A stretch of 64,000 nucleotides of DNA from Pseudomonadota bacterium. Its GTDB lineage: Bacteria; Desulfobacterota; Desulfobacteria; Desulfobacterales; Desulfobacteraceae. The notes under the pieces were generated by a model. The model was given only the letters and a program-made list of their open reading frames with translations, searched no databases and was not told where the DNA came from. This document shows positions 1 to 9,464 of the stretch, in pieces. Location of the stretch: the NCBI GenBank assembly GCA_018821715.1, contig JAHJLN010000394.1:1-64000 (forward strand), in the 5' to 3' direction. A program made the position numbers and the translations under genes. How positions within the stretch are numbered: the first letter of the stretch is position 1; each line of letters opens with the position of its first letter.

Positions 1-822
1 AATTTTATTACAATCATAACAATTTCTCTTTCAATTCTGGTTGTCAGCGTGTTTTTGCTTTTTTTTGAGAATGCCAGCCGGGTGATAGAATCATGGAATC
101 AGGGCGGACGGGCAATGATTTATCTTAAAAATGACTTCAGCCTGGATATGCTTCCCCAGTTAAAAGCCAGGATCAATGCCCTGGGTGATATTGATGAGAT
201 GGTCTATATTTCAAAAACCCAGGCCCTTGATAAACTCAAGAAGGATATGGAAGCCAGAAGTGCTTTTTTAAAGACGTTGAATGAAAACCCTTTGCCGGAT
301 GCTTTGGAAATAAAAATGAGATCCTATAATAGTTTTGAAGAGGTCCAAAAATTTGCCCAAAATATAAAAGCAATCGAGATCGTAGAGGACATTGAGTATG
401 GCCAGGGCTGGCTGGGCAAATTTTTAAGCATTTTTAATCTGTTCAAGATCACTGGATATGCCATGTGCAGCCTCTTTTTTTTAATTGCATTGTTTATTAC
501 GGCCAATACAGTCCGGCTGGCGTTTTACTCCCGCAAACTTGAAGTTGAAATCATGCGCCTTGTGGGTGCAACAGAAACATTCATAAAAGCGCCTTTTTAT
601 GTCGAAGGACTTCTCCAGGGGTTTTTTGGAGGTGTTCTGGGATTGACCGTTCTTTTGATAACCTATCTGACGATTTCATCAGGCATTACTCAAAGCCTTG
701 CTTCCTATATGTATTTTGATATCAGGTTTCTGTCTATTAAAATCATTTTGTTAATTATTTTCGGCAGTACTTTTTTAGGTTGGTTTGGATGCTATCTATC
801 CTTAAAGCAAATACTAAAATAA
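1..822 (+). CDS. ftsX: Cell division protein FtsX (permease-like), 5' end truncated by window edge
   Basis: Frame is open to base 1 (NFITIITISLSILVVSVFLLFFENASRVIE...); TM helices and C-terminal VRLAFYSRKLEVEIMRLVGATETFIKAPFYVEGLLQG typical of FtsX; followed by an M23 peptidase. Confidence 0.9.
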   Translation, partial: NFITIITISLSILVVSVFLLFFENASRVIESWNQGGRAMIYLKNDFSLDMLPQLKARINALGDIDEMVYISKTQALDKLKKDMEARSAFLKTLNENPLPDALEIKMRSYNSFEEVQKFAQNIKAIEIVEDIEYGQGWLGKFLSIFNLFKITGYAMCSLFFLIALFITANTVRLAFYSRKLEVEIMRLVGATETFIKAPFYVEGLLQGFFGGVLGLTVLLITYLTISSGITQSLASYMYFDIRFLSIKIILLIIFGSTFLGWFGCYLSLKQILK

Positions 823-2198
823 CCTTTTTTTTTATCGGGTGTGCAATCCTATTGCTAACCGGTTCAGGGTTTGCCCTTGATAAGGTTCATTACAAGGGTA
901 TTGTCACTTCATTTAAATTGAATATACGAAAAGAACCCTTGCGCAGTTCCGATGTTGTCAGTGTTGTTGAAAAGGGTGAAACGGTTGACGTGCTTCAGGA
1001 ACAAGGCGATATCGGCGCATGGCTGGCCATAGAGTATAAAGGAGATAAAGGCTATATAAGGAATCGTCCTCAGTATATCAAGCTTATCCTTGTCCCGGAA
1101 AAAAAAGAAAAGACAAACGATCAGGAAGCAAAAACACAGGAAAAACAAAAAATTAAAGTCAGGATTCAAACCCAGGAGAAAATGGTAGAAACATTTTCTC
1201 AAAAAGAGGTTGAAATCATAGAAGGCTTAAATGAAATTGATTATTCCCTGAATAAAGCCCGCATAAAAGTCTTGGCATTGTCTACGGAAATAATGCAGCT
1301 GGAAGGAAAAATCGAGCTGCTCAACCAGGACAGGGAACGATTGGCCAAAGAAATTGATCAAAATCGTGACTATGCAGGAAAAAGGCTTAGAGCCCTTTAT
1401 AAAATGAATATGATCGGCAGGCTTGAGGTTGCCGGACTGCCAACCTCGATATTTGATTTTTTTCTTCAGCAGAATTCAATGAAAAGGATCACGGCTTCTG
1501 ATTTTCAAATCCTTGAAAAACAGAATTTGGATCTTGAAAAATTTGAAATACTGGAAATGGAGCTTCAAAAGGAAATTCTGGCAAAGACATCTCTTGAAAC
1601 TCAATTCAATGATCAAATAAGGATAAATCAAAAAGAGACCTTGAAAAAGGAATTAATCTTAAAAGAAATCCGTCAGAAAAAGAAATTATCCCTTGCAGCT
1701 GTTGAATCTTTAAAAGAGGCGGAACTTCAACTGGATAACCGGATCAGCAGTATTCAGAAGGGTGAGGCATCCTCCTTCAGCACGTCTTCTTTTTCAAGTC
1801 ATAAAGGGCGGCTTTTGATTCCGGTAAAAGGTGATGTTATTTCAGATTTCGGTCCTTCAAGCACCGGGGATTACAAATCCTTCACTTTTCAGAAAGGAAT
1901 TGATATAAGGGTAGAAAGGGGTGAACCCGTAAAATCAGTCTTTAAGGGAGAAATCATGTTTGCCCAATGGCTCAAGGGCTATGGGAATTTATTGATTATC
2001 GATCATGGAGACAATTATTATACGCTGTACGCCCATGTTGAAGAGATTTTTAAACAAAAAGGGGAAACCGTTGAAACCGGTGAGGTGATTGCAACCGCCG
2101 GTGACACAGGATCCATCAAAGGAATGTGTCTGCATTTTGAAGTCAGGCATCACGGCAAACCAGTAAATCCTATGAAGTGGTTGAGAAAAGGAGCTTAA
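789..2198 (+). CDS. Murein hydrolase activator: signal peptide, SH3-like domain, coiled coil, M23 peptidase (EnvC-like)
   Basis: C-terminal KGIDIRVERGEPVKSVFKGEIMFAQWLKGYGNLLIIDHGDNYYTLYAH is an M23/LytM domain; long coiled coil; adjacent to ftsX. ORF track start is TTG 780; ATG 789 is equally possible. Confidence 0.88.
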   Translation: MLSILKANTKITFFFIGCAILLLTGSGFALDKVHYKGIVTSFKLNIRKEPLRSSDVVSVVEKGETVDVLQEQGDIGAWLAIEYKGDKGYIRNRPQYIKLILVPEKKEKTNDQEAKTQEKQKIKVRIQTQEKMVETFSQKEVEIIEGLNEIDYSLNKARIKVLALSTEIMQLEGKIELLNQDRERLAKEIDQNRDYAGKRLRALYKMNMIGRLEVAGLPTSIFDFFLQQNSMKRITASDFQILEKQNLDLEKFEILEMELQKEILAKTSLETQFNDQIRINQKETLKKELILKEIRQKKKLSLAAVESLKEAELQLDNRISSIQKGEASSFSTSSFSSHKGRLLIPVKGDVISDFGPSSTGDYKSFTFQKGIDIRVERGEPVKSVFKGEIMFAQWLKGYGNLLIIDHGDNYYTLYAHVEEIFKQKGETVETGEVIATAGDTGSIKGMCLHFEVRHHGKPVNPMKWLRKGA

Positions 2199-2200
2199 AG

Positions 2201-3535
2201 ATGAAATTCAGATCCAGTAACGTATTCAGGTTCGGGTTTTCCATGGTGATTGCTGCCGGTATATTTTTATCTATTGCAGGATTTAAAGGCATATTGCATG
2301 CTGATGAGAATACCTATAAATCTTTAAAGCTGTTTACAGATGTTTTGGAAGAGCTGGAAAAAAATTATGTGGATGATGTAAACACTGAAGAGTTGATCCA
2401 TAATGCCATTAAGGGCATGGTAGGAAATCTTGATCCCCACTCAAGCTTTATGCCTCCTGAAGCCTTTGATGAACTCCAGGATGATACAAAAGGAGAGTTT
2501 TCCGGCATCGGCATCGTCATTACAATGAAAGACGGTATCTTAACCGTGGTGTCCCCCATTGAAGGAACACCTGCATATAAAGCCGGTATCCAGGCCGGTG
2601 ATATCATTATCAGGATTGATGATAAGTCAACAAAGGACATGGCCCTTTGGGAGGCGGTGAACATGATGCGGGGCCCCAAGCATAAAACCGTTCTGATCAC
2701 CATTATCCGGCAAGATGAACCCGCCTCCATTGAATATTCACTTCAACGGGACCTGATCCCGATGGAAAGTGTCAGAAGTGTGATGCTGGAACCCGGATAT
2801 GGATATCTTCGCATTACCAATTTCAGAATGAGCACCCTTGATGACATAAAGGAAAACCTGGAAAAACTGGAATCTCAGAACAAGGGATTAAAAGGCCTTG
2901 TCATGGATTTAAGGGATAATCCAGGTGGCCTTCTGGATCAGGCGGTTAAAATATCTGATCTTTTTCTTGCCCAGGGCGATATTGTTTCCATCAAAGGGCG
3001 GCAGGAAAGGAACACCCAGGTTTTTAAAGCATATGCCAGTGATGATGACCGTAAATATCCCGTTGTTGTTCTCATCAACGGCGGATCTGCCTCTGCTTCT
3101 GAAATTGTGGCAGGTGCATTGCAGGACCATTCCAGGGCCTTGATCCTGGGAACAACTTCCTTTGGAAAAGGTTCGGTTCAGACGGTTCGGCCTTTAAAGG
3201 ACGGCTTTGGCATTAAGTATACCATTGCAAGATACTATACCCCCAATGGAAGATCCATACAGGCCAAAGGCATTGAACCGGATATTGAGGTGAAATACGA
3301 GATCCTTGAAGAAAAAGAAAAAAAGACGTCCACCTTTGACAGAATGGTAAGAGAAAAAGATTTAAAAAACAGTTTAAAACCTGAAACGACAATACAACCG
3401 GAAAAAGTAAAAAAACAACCCAAAAAACATCAGAGACTACTTGATACCGACCAGCTTCAGCATGATGCCCAAGTTAAAAGAGCCCTTGATATTTTGATAA
3501 GCTACGGAGTCTTCAGCAAACTAAATGGCAGCTAA
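2201..3535 (+). CDS. S41 family C-terminal processing peptidase (CtpA-like)
   Basis: PDZ region (GIGIVITMKDGILTVVSPIEGTPAYKAGIQAGDIIIRID) and catalytic block NGGSASASEIVAGALQDH...GTTSFGKGSVQT. Confidence 0.93.
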   Translation: MKFRSSNVFRFGFSMVIAAGIFLSIAGFKGILHADENTYKSLKLFTDVLEELEKNYVDDVNTEELIHNAIKGMVGNLDPHSSFMPPEAFDELQDDTKGEFSGIGIVITMKDGILTVVSPIEGTPAYKAGIQAGDIIIRIDDKSTKDMALWEAVNMMRGPKHKTVLITIIRQDEPASIEYSLQRDLIPMESVRSVMLEPGYGYLRITNFRMSTLDDIKENLEKLESQNKGLKGLVMDLRDNPGGLLDQAVKISDLFLAQGDIVSIKGRQERNTQVFKAYASDDDRKYPVVVLINGGSASASEIVAGALQDHSRALILGTTSFGKGSVQTVRPLKDGFGIKYTIARYYTPNGRSIQAKGIEPDIEVKYEILEEKEKKTSTFDRMVREKDLKNSLKPETTIQPEKVKKQPKKHQRLLDTDQLQHDAQVKRALDILISYGVFSKLNGS

Positions 3536-4577
3536 AAAAAGAGGTATACCCAAAAAAAAGGCCGTATCAAGAAAACAGACAAACCAGCGGAAAAGCCAAA
3601 AACCAGTTATCTTTAATGAATTAAAAAAGATTCTTGTGGGGATAGCCATTCTTGTTTCAGTGTGCCTGACCGTGGCCATGATAGCAGATATTTTCTTTCA
3701 GCCCGGCCGTATTGAAAAAAAAGAGGCCATTCCCCAAAAGGCTGACAAACCCAAAATCAAGCCTATCCAGGAAGGTATCAGTCAGGCAAAGCCTAAAAAG
3801 CCTGTGACAGGGTTGAAAGGAAAGCCGGAAGAAACTATAAAATACGAGGTGTTTGAGGATATCGACCAAACCATTATCGTAAAGCCGATGCCGCCTGAGA
3901 AGGATCATATCCCTAAAATTGCCATCATTATTGATGACATAGGGTATGATAAAAAGACGGCTCTGGCATTATGTGATTTAAATCCAGATATTACCTTTTC
4001 AGTCCTGCCATTTTCACCATTTGGCAAATATATTTCTGAAAAACTGCATAAAAAAGGCTCTCAGCTGATGCTCCATCTGCCCATGGAACCGGTTGAATAT
4101 CCTAGTGTAAATCCAGGGCCTGGTGCCATTTTATCCAGCATGTCTCCTGACATTCTTTTAGATCAGTTAAGAAAAAATATTCAGGATGTCCCCCATATCG
4201 TCGGTGTGAACAACCATATGGGATCAAAACTGACCACCCAATCCGACCAGATGAATCAGATTTTTACCATTTTAAAAATGGATAATTTATTTTTTATTGA
4301 CTCAAGAACCGCACCAAAATCCCAGGGCCAGGCATCGGCAAGATTGTTAAAAATAAAATTTGCCCATAGAGATGTTTTTTTAGATAATATCCAGGATACC
4401 GTCTATATCACAGGACAATTTAAAGAGTTGCTTGATCTTGCAAAAAGGCACGGATCTGCCATCGGTATCGGGCATCCCTATAAAGCAACCCTGGAAACGC
4501 TTTTAAAGGAATTGCCAAAACTGAAAAATAAAGTGGAAATTGTCCGTGCCAGCTCTTTGACAGCAATTCCTGATTAA
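3525..4577 (+). CDS. Divergent polysaccharide deacetylase family protein (YibQ-like)
   Basis: PKIAIIIDDIGYDKKTALALCDLNPDITFSVLPFSP and LMLHLPMEP, GVNNHMGSKLT motifs; N-terminal TM. Confidence 0.85.
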   Translation: MAAKKRGIPKKKAVSRKQTNQRKSQKPVIFNELKKILVGIAILVSVCLTVAMIADIFFQPGRIEKKEAIPQKADKPKIKPIQEGISQAKPKKPVTGLKGKPEETIKYEVFEDIDQTIIVKPMPPEKDHIPKIAIIIDDIGYDKKTALALCDLNPDITFSVLPFSPFGKYISEKLHKKGSQLMLHLPMEPVEYPSVNPGPGAILSSMSPDILLDQLRKNIQDVPHIVGVNNHMGSKLTTQSDQMNQIFTILKMDNLFFIDSRTAPKSQGQASARLLKIKFAHRDVFLDNIQDTVYITGQFKELLDLAKRHGSAIGIGHPYKATLETLLKELPKLKNKVEIVRASSLTAIPD

Positions 4578-4829
4578 TCATTTTTGACGTCCTCTCTTTA
4601 ATAACTCTGCTTTTTAAAGCGGTGCAATTTCCATTTTTGCTGGCCGTATCTCGTAATTTTCTGTAAATAGCTTTTTAATTCATAAAACTGATATCGATAA
4701 AAAAATCAAAATCCCTAAAAAAAACATTGTTTTATTGCATTTTTAAGGGTTTACCCTGATTGTTTTTTGTACTTAAGCAGTGTATAGAAAAATGAAATTC
4801 ATAATAATCGTGGATGTCGTGGAAAAATT

Positions 4830-6056
4830 ATGAGAGTAGTAATCACCGGAATGGGAATAATATCACCTGTCGGGAATGACCTGGAGACGTATTGGCAAGC
4901 TTTGATCTCCGGCCATTCCGGCGTGGGGTTAATCCATGATTGTTGTTTGAGCCGATTAAATTGCCATTTCGCAGGTCAGGTCTGCAATTTAAACATCAAG
5001 GGTTTTTTGAATACAAGAGAAGTGCGACGTATGGATCGATTTTGCCAATTTGCAATTATTGCGGCAAAAAATGCATGGAACGACAGTGGACGAAATTCAA
5101 TCAAAGGTCCCCATGAAAATACCGGGGTGATTTTCGGAACGGGAATTGGCGGGATCTCTACCTGGGACAATCGTTTGATACCAAATTCGGATTCAGGCGA
5201 AAAAACAGGTATGGATGCCTTTACCATTCCACGCATTATGAACAATGCTGCAGCTGCACAAATTGCCATGCAATTAAATCTAAAAGGCATGAACATAACT
5301 GTAAATACAGCTTGTTCTGCAGGAGCCAATGCCATTGGAATGGCCTTTCGGGAAATCAGGGCTGGGAACTTAGACTGCATCATCTGTGGTGGAGCTGAAG
5401 CACCCATTACTCCCAAAATTTTGAAAGCCTGGGATATTTTAGGTGTGCTTTCAAAAGAAAATACGAAAAATGCAGTAAGGCCTTTTGATAAAAACAGAAC
5501 CGGTTTTGTCCTGGCCGAGGGGGCAGCCGCAGTTGTTCTGGAATCCCTAAATTCTGCGGCTCGGCACAACAGGAAAATTTATGCTGAAATAATCGGCTTT
5601 GGCTCGAACTGTGATGCGCACCATCTGACATCTCCTGCAAAAGCCGGCCAAGTAAAAGCCATTCGACTGGCTTTGAATGATGCAGGGATCAAGGCAAAAA
5701 AAATTGATTACATAAATGCACACGGCACAGCGACCAAACTAAATGATCGTGTTGAAACTTATGCCATTAAAGAAGTGTTTGAAAATTTTGCCCATCACAT
5801 CCCCATCAGTTCGACAAAATCCATGCTCGGTCATGCCATGGGGGCTTCATCAGCCATGGAGATAGTAGTTACAGCTTTGAGTGTAAAGAATAATGTCATT
5901 CATCCAACCTTGAATTATCAGGAACCTGATCCTGAATGCGATCTTGATTATGTTCCCGGAAAAGCCAGGATTAAAACAATAAACCATGCCCTATCAAATT
6001 CATTTGGATTTGGCGGCAGCAACGCAGTTTTAGTGGTGAAAAAATGGAAAAATTAA
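4830..6056 (+). CDS. Beta-ketoacyl-ACP synthase (FabF/KAS II-like), first gene of the RiPP-like cluster
   Basis: Active-site NTACSAGANAIG (Cys), NAHGTATKLND (His), STKSMLGHAMGASSAMEI (Lys/His). Confidence 0.92.
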   Translation: MRVVITGMGIISPVGNDLETYWQALISGHSGVGLIHDCCLSRLNCHFAGQVCNLNIKGFLNTREVRRMDRFCQFAIIAAKNAWNDSGRNSIKGPHENTGVIFGTGIGGISTWDNRLIPNSDSGEKTGMDAFTIPRIMNNAAAAQIAMQLNLKGMNITVNTACSAGANAIGMAFREIRAGNLDCIICGGAEAPITPKILKAWDILGVLSKENTKNAVRPFDKNRTGFVLAEGAAAVVLESLNSAARHNRKIYAEIIGFGSNCDAHHLTSPAKAGQVKAIRLALNDAGIKAKKIDYINAHGTATKLNDRVETYAIKEVFENFAHHIPISSTKSMLGHAMGASSAMEIVVTALSVKNNVIHPTLNYQEPDPECDLDYVPGKARIKTINHALSNSFGFGGSNAVLVVKKWKN

Positions 6057-6292
6057 AAAGAACAATCATTAAAATTATTGGGAAAGAACTTGATGTGCCG
6101 CCACGATCTATCAAGGATGACACATCAATTCAGGAAGATTTAGGTGCGGATTCTCTGGATGTCATTAACATTGTAATGGCCATTGAAAATAAGTTCAACA
6201 TTGAAATTGATCAGGATATGATTATGGAATTTAACACAGTGAACAACATTGTTCGTGCACTGGCAATAGCCATTGAGCCTGAAAGAAGATAA
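6044..6292 (+). CDS. Acyl carrier protein
   Basis: 82 aa, phosphopantetheine site LGADSLDVINIVMAIENKFNIEI; overlaps the ketosynthase stop. Confidence 0.95.
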   Translation: MEKLKRTIIKIIGKELDVPPRSIKDDTSIQEDLGADSLDVINIVMAIENKFNIEIDQDMIMEFNTVNNIVRALAIAIEPERR

Positions 6293-6295
6293 TTC

Positions 6296-8341
6296 ATGCG
6301 CAAGGATAAACAGGTACATTTAGAACAAATTGAAAAAGCTAAGTCATTGCAAACAAATGACAATATGCTAAAGATAGTACTCATTCCTAAATTAACGAAC
6401 CCTTTTATATGCAGGTTTTTTAATCCCAGGTATTCATTTGATACAGGGGTATTATCGCTTGGGTCATATGTCAGAAAAAAAGCTGATGTTACAATTAAAA
6501 GTATTTTTGGTCATATTGGAAAGAAATATCTGACCCGGACAGATATGATAAGAATTTCGAGCAAAAATTATCTGTATGAATTTGTAAATTATATCTTAGA
6601 TGAAGCGCCTGATATTGTTGGGCTAAGCTGCCTTGATACATCACTTTTAAATACCGTGGTCCTTTCAAAGGCCATTAAAACGAAAAACAACAATATCAAA
6701 ATTGTTTTAGGAGGTCCGGGTGTTTTTTACAATTCTTCTGATTTAATGAACAATTTTAACTTTATCGATTGTTGCATTATTGGTGAAGGAGAAATCGCTT
6801 TTGAAAACTTGATCGATTATTTTAATGGGAAAACAGCCATTGATAGCGTGCCCGGACTGGTCTACAGAAACGGATCAAAAATTTTAACCAATACTCCTGC
6901 AACCGTTATGGACATTAATGCACTCCCTTACCTTTGTTTTGATCTGTATGATGTACAGCCGGGCGCACTTAACTCCATTAATTGTGAGACAGGGCGCGGA
7001 TGTCCGTACCAATGCACTTTTTGCTCTACAACAGCTTTCTGGGGGAACCGGTTCAGGGTTAAGGACCCGGAACGTATGGCCTGTGAAATCAAGCATTATT
7101 GCAGGTTGTATGGAAAGATCTCTCATTTTGATTTTCATTCCCACGACAATTTCTTAACCAATAAAAAATACATTAAACAATTATTTTACGAACTTGGGAA
7201 ACGAAATCTAAAAATATCCTGGAACTGCAGTTCCAGGATAGACCAGCTGGATGATGAGTTTGTTGAAATCCTGAAACAAAGCGGATGCAATTATATAGAC
7301 TGTGGTCCTGAAAGCGGTTCTTCACGAATAAGAAAATTGATCAACAAGGATATTAATTATGAAGCCACTATTACCAATATTGAAAAACTGATCCGCAAGG
7401 GTATCGGCGTTGCCGTCAACTTTATGTTCGGGTTTCCCACAGAAACCATTGAAGAAATGGAAGAGACATTTGAGCAGGCCTGTAGATGCGTTGGTATAAA
7501 TGCAGACGTTGTGTTTTGTTTTTTATCGCCCATTAAAGGCACTAAAATTTATGAACAATTTGAGCAGTTACTGATTGATAAAGCCCAGGACCATATTCAT
7601 GATTTTACAGACACACGGGTAAATTATCTTTTTGGAACAGATACACTCGGCAAAGAACATCCATATTTTAATACCCGGATGAAGATGTTCAGCAATTACA
7701 AAGAATATGATGAAATTGTAGAAAAAATTCGGAGTTCCGACTCAGTTCATATTTTTATCCATTTAAGCAAGCTTTTGCTGGCGCTTAAACAAAAATTTAA
7801 AATTGATTTAACGGAATCCCACGCTGCCTTGAGGACATTCCCCTATACAGAAGACCTGTTCAAGTTTGCATTAAAACAGGCAAAAGAAAATTCAATCAGT
7901 GCCCAGGCGATGGCAATCGTATTGTATGAAGCAAATCATGAGCAGGGAAAAATCATTCCCGGAAGCCAGTTTGAGGATATAACATTGTTTATCCTGATGG
8001 ATCAGCTGGTTCGTCGGGATACTGTTTATTTACTTCAATGGGATTGTTTTAAACGAAATGCATACAATGGATTTTTCAAAGGGTTTGCAGACACGGATAT
8101 CTATCCGGAATTCTTTGAAATAGATGATTTTCAATTGTGCTCAGCATTTAAAATAACATCTTTAAAAACAATTTTTTTAAGATTCTATGACAAAAATTCT
8201 GAGGAAAAAATCCTGACAGGTATCACCCTGGACAAGAACCAGAACAAGTCCCTTCTTTATTATAAACCCCAGGTGAATGACAAAGAGATCAGATTCTTAA
8301 AAAATCTTGAAAAAATTATAGCAGGAGAAACGTATGCTTAA
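6296..8341 (+). CDS. B12-binding-domain radical SAM protein
   Basis: N-terminal cobalamin-like Rossmann region (DIVGLSCLDTS...KIVLGGPGV...GEGE) followed by CETGRGCPYQCTFCSTTAFWG (CxxxCxxC). Confidence 0.9.
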   Translation: MRKDKQVHLEQIEKAKSLQTNDNMLKIVLIPKLTNPFICRFFNPRYSFDTGVLSLGSYVRKKADVTIKSIFGHIGKKYLTRTDMIRISSKNYLYEFVNYILDEAPDIVGLSCLDTSLLNTVVLSKAIKTKNNNIKIVLGGPGVFYNSSDLMNNFNFIDCCIIGEGEIAFENLIDYFNGKTAIDSVPGLVYRNGSKILTNTPATVMDINALPYLCFDLYDVQPGALNSINCETGRGCPYQCTFCSTTAFWGNRFRVKDPERMACEIKHYCRLYGKISHFDFHSHDNFLTNKKYIKQLFYELGKRNLKISWNCSSRIDQLDDEFVEILKQSGCNYIDCGPESGSSRIRKLINKDINYEATITNIEKLIRKGIGVAVNFMFGFPTETIEEMEETFEQACRCVGINADVVFCFLSPIKGTKIYEQFEQLLIDKAQDHIHDFTDTRVNYLFGTDTLGKEHPYFNTRMKMFSNYKEYDEIVEKIRSSDSVHIFIHLSKLLLALKQKFKIDLTESHAALRTFPYTEDLFKFALKQAKENSISAQAMAIVLYEANHEQGKIIPGSQFEDITLFILMDQLVRRDTVYLLQWDCFKRNAYNGFFKGFADTDIYPEFFEIDDFQLCSAFKITSLKTIFLRFYDKNSEEKILTGITLDKNQNKSLLYYKPQVNDKEIRFLKNLEKIIAGETYA

Positions 8342-8870
8342 TGGGAAATTGGTATCATTAAGGGAATTGGAAATTCATGATTTGGACCTGCTTTTTTTGT
8401 GGGATGAAAAAGAAGATCTGTATTTATTTAAAGGCCGATACAGATTCGCTTCACAAGAAGATTTAAAGAATAATTTTACGGGGTATTCTTTTTCACAGAA
8501 AATATTCGTAATAAACAGAGATCAGGCTCCGATAGGGCTTGCTTCTTACTGGGATGAGGACACAAGAAGCAGAACCTGTGAGATTTATGCTAAAATTTAT
8601 GATAAAAGTGTTGATCCACACCCATATTTGACAGAATCCTTGAGTATCCTAATAAACTTTCTTTTCAACACTGAAAATTTATCAAGAATTTATACCTGTA
8701 TTTCAGATCCGTTTGACGAAATCAAGCAGGTTTTGGGAAAACTGGGATTTATAAAAGAGGGGGCGCTTCGTGACCACAGATTTATACAGGGACGGTATGT
8801 GGACACAGTGGTATATGGTCAGCTCAAGGGCGAAAACGGCCATCTGAAGACTGAAAAACTAAGGAGATAA
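8334..8870 (+). CDS. GNAT family acetyl/acyltransferase (RimJ/RimL-like)
   Basis: LVSLRELEIHDLDLLFLWDEKEDLY... and LGKLGFIKEGALRDHRFIQGRYVDTVVYGQLK; overlaps upstream gene by 8 bp. Confidence 0.85.
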   Translation: MLNGKLVSLRELEIHDLDLLFLWDEKEDLYLFKGRYRFASQEDLKNNFTGYSFSQKIFVINRDQAPIGLASYWDEDTRSRTCEIYAKIYDKSVDPHPYLTESLSILINFLFNTENLSRIYTCISDPFDEIKQVLGKLGFIKEGALRDHRFIQGRYVDTVVYGQLKGENGHLKTEKLRR

Positions 8871-8872
8871 TC

Positions 8873-9445
8873 TTGATAGACGGAAGGACAGTAAGCTTAA
8901 AAAAATTGGAACCAGATTATTTGCATCATATATATAAATGGCGCAATGATCCGGAACTTATGGACTTTTATGGCTTATACCCAACCATATCAATGGATAA
9001 AGTGCACGAGGAAATAAAAGCAAACAAGAACTTAAAAAACCGCCTTGATTTTATTGTTCTAAGCAAAAACAGGGATCCTATAGGAATGGTATGGGTAAAG
9101 CGGATTGACTGGATAAACTCAAATTGTGAGTTGAACTGCATGATTGGTGAAAAAAGCTATCGTTCAAAAGTGTTTGGAGCAGAGGCAATCTTTCTTTTGC
9201 TCTTGTTTTGCATGAACGAATTAAACCTGCATAAAGTGTATGCAAAAATTATAGAATTCGCCCGGGAGAGCCATAAACTTGTATCCCATATTGGGTTTAA
9301 AAAAGAAATAGCTTTAAAAAAAATGGTATTTCAGCATGGAAAATACTGGGATTTAATTATTTATGGGCTCTTGCGCAAGGAATTTGAAGCTTTTATCAAC
9401 AGCACTCAGGGTCAAAAATACCTGTTGTCTTCAAGGAAGATATAA
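8873..9445 (+). CDS. GNAT family acetyl/acyltransferase (RimJ/RimL-like), tandem paralogue; TTG start
   Basis: MIDGRTVSLKKLEPDYLHHIYKWRNDPELMDFYG..., VSHIGFKKEIALKKMVFQHGKYWDLIIYGLL. Confidence 0.83.
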   Translation: MIDGRTVSLKKLEPDYLHHIYKWRNDPELMDFYGLYPTISMDKVHEEIKANKNLKNRLDFIVLSKNRDPIGMVWVKRIDWINSNCELNCMIGEKSYRSKVFGAEAIFLLLLFCMNELNLHKVYAKIIEFARESHKLVSHIGFKKEIALKKMVFQHGKYWDLIIYGLLRKEFEAFINSTQGQKYLLSSRKI

Positions 9446-9464
9446 CCTGAAGGTCACACGTAAA

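Noticed and set aside
4976-5569. Antisense 197-aa ORF opposite the ketosynthase (and many similar antisense ORFs in the track, e.g. 40441-41031, 29380-29901)
   Set aside because: They lie opposite strongly supported coding genes, show no family motifs and look like codon-bias shadows
8334-9445. Tandem GNATs as aminoglycoside-type resistance genes or a toxin-antitoxin TacT-like pair
   Set aside because: No adjacent RHH antitoxin, sequences look RimJ/RimL-like and the genes sit inside the biosynthetic operon
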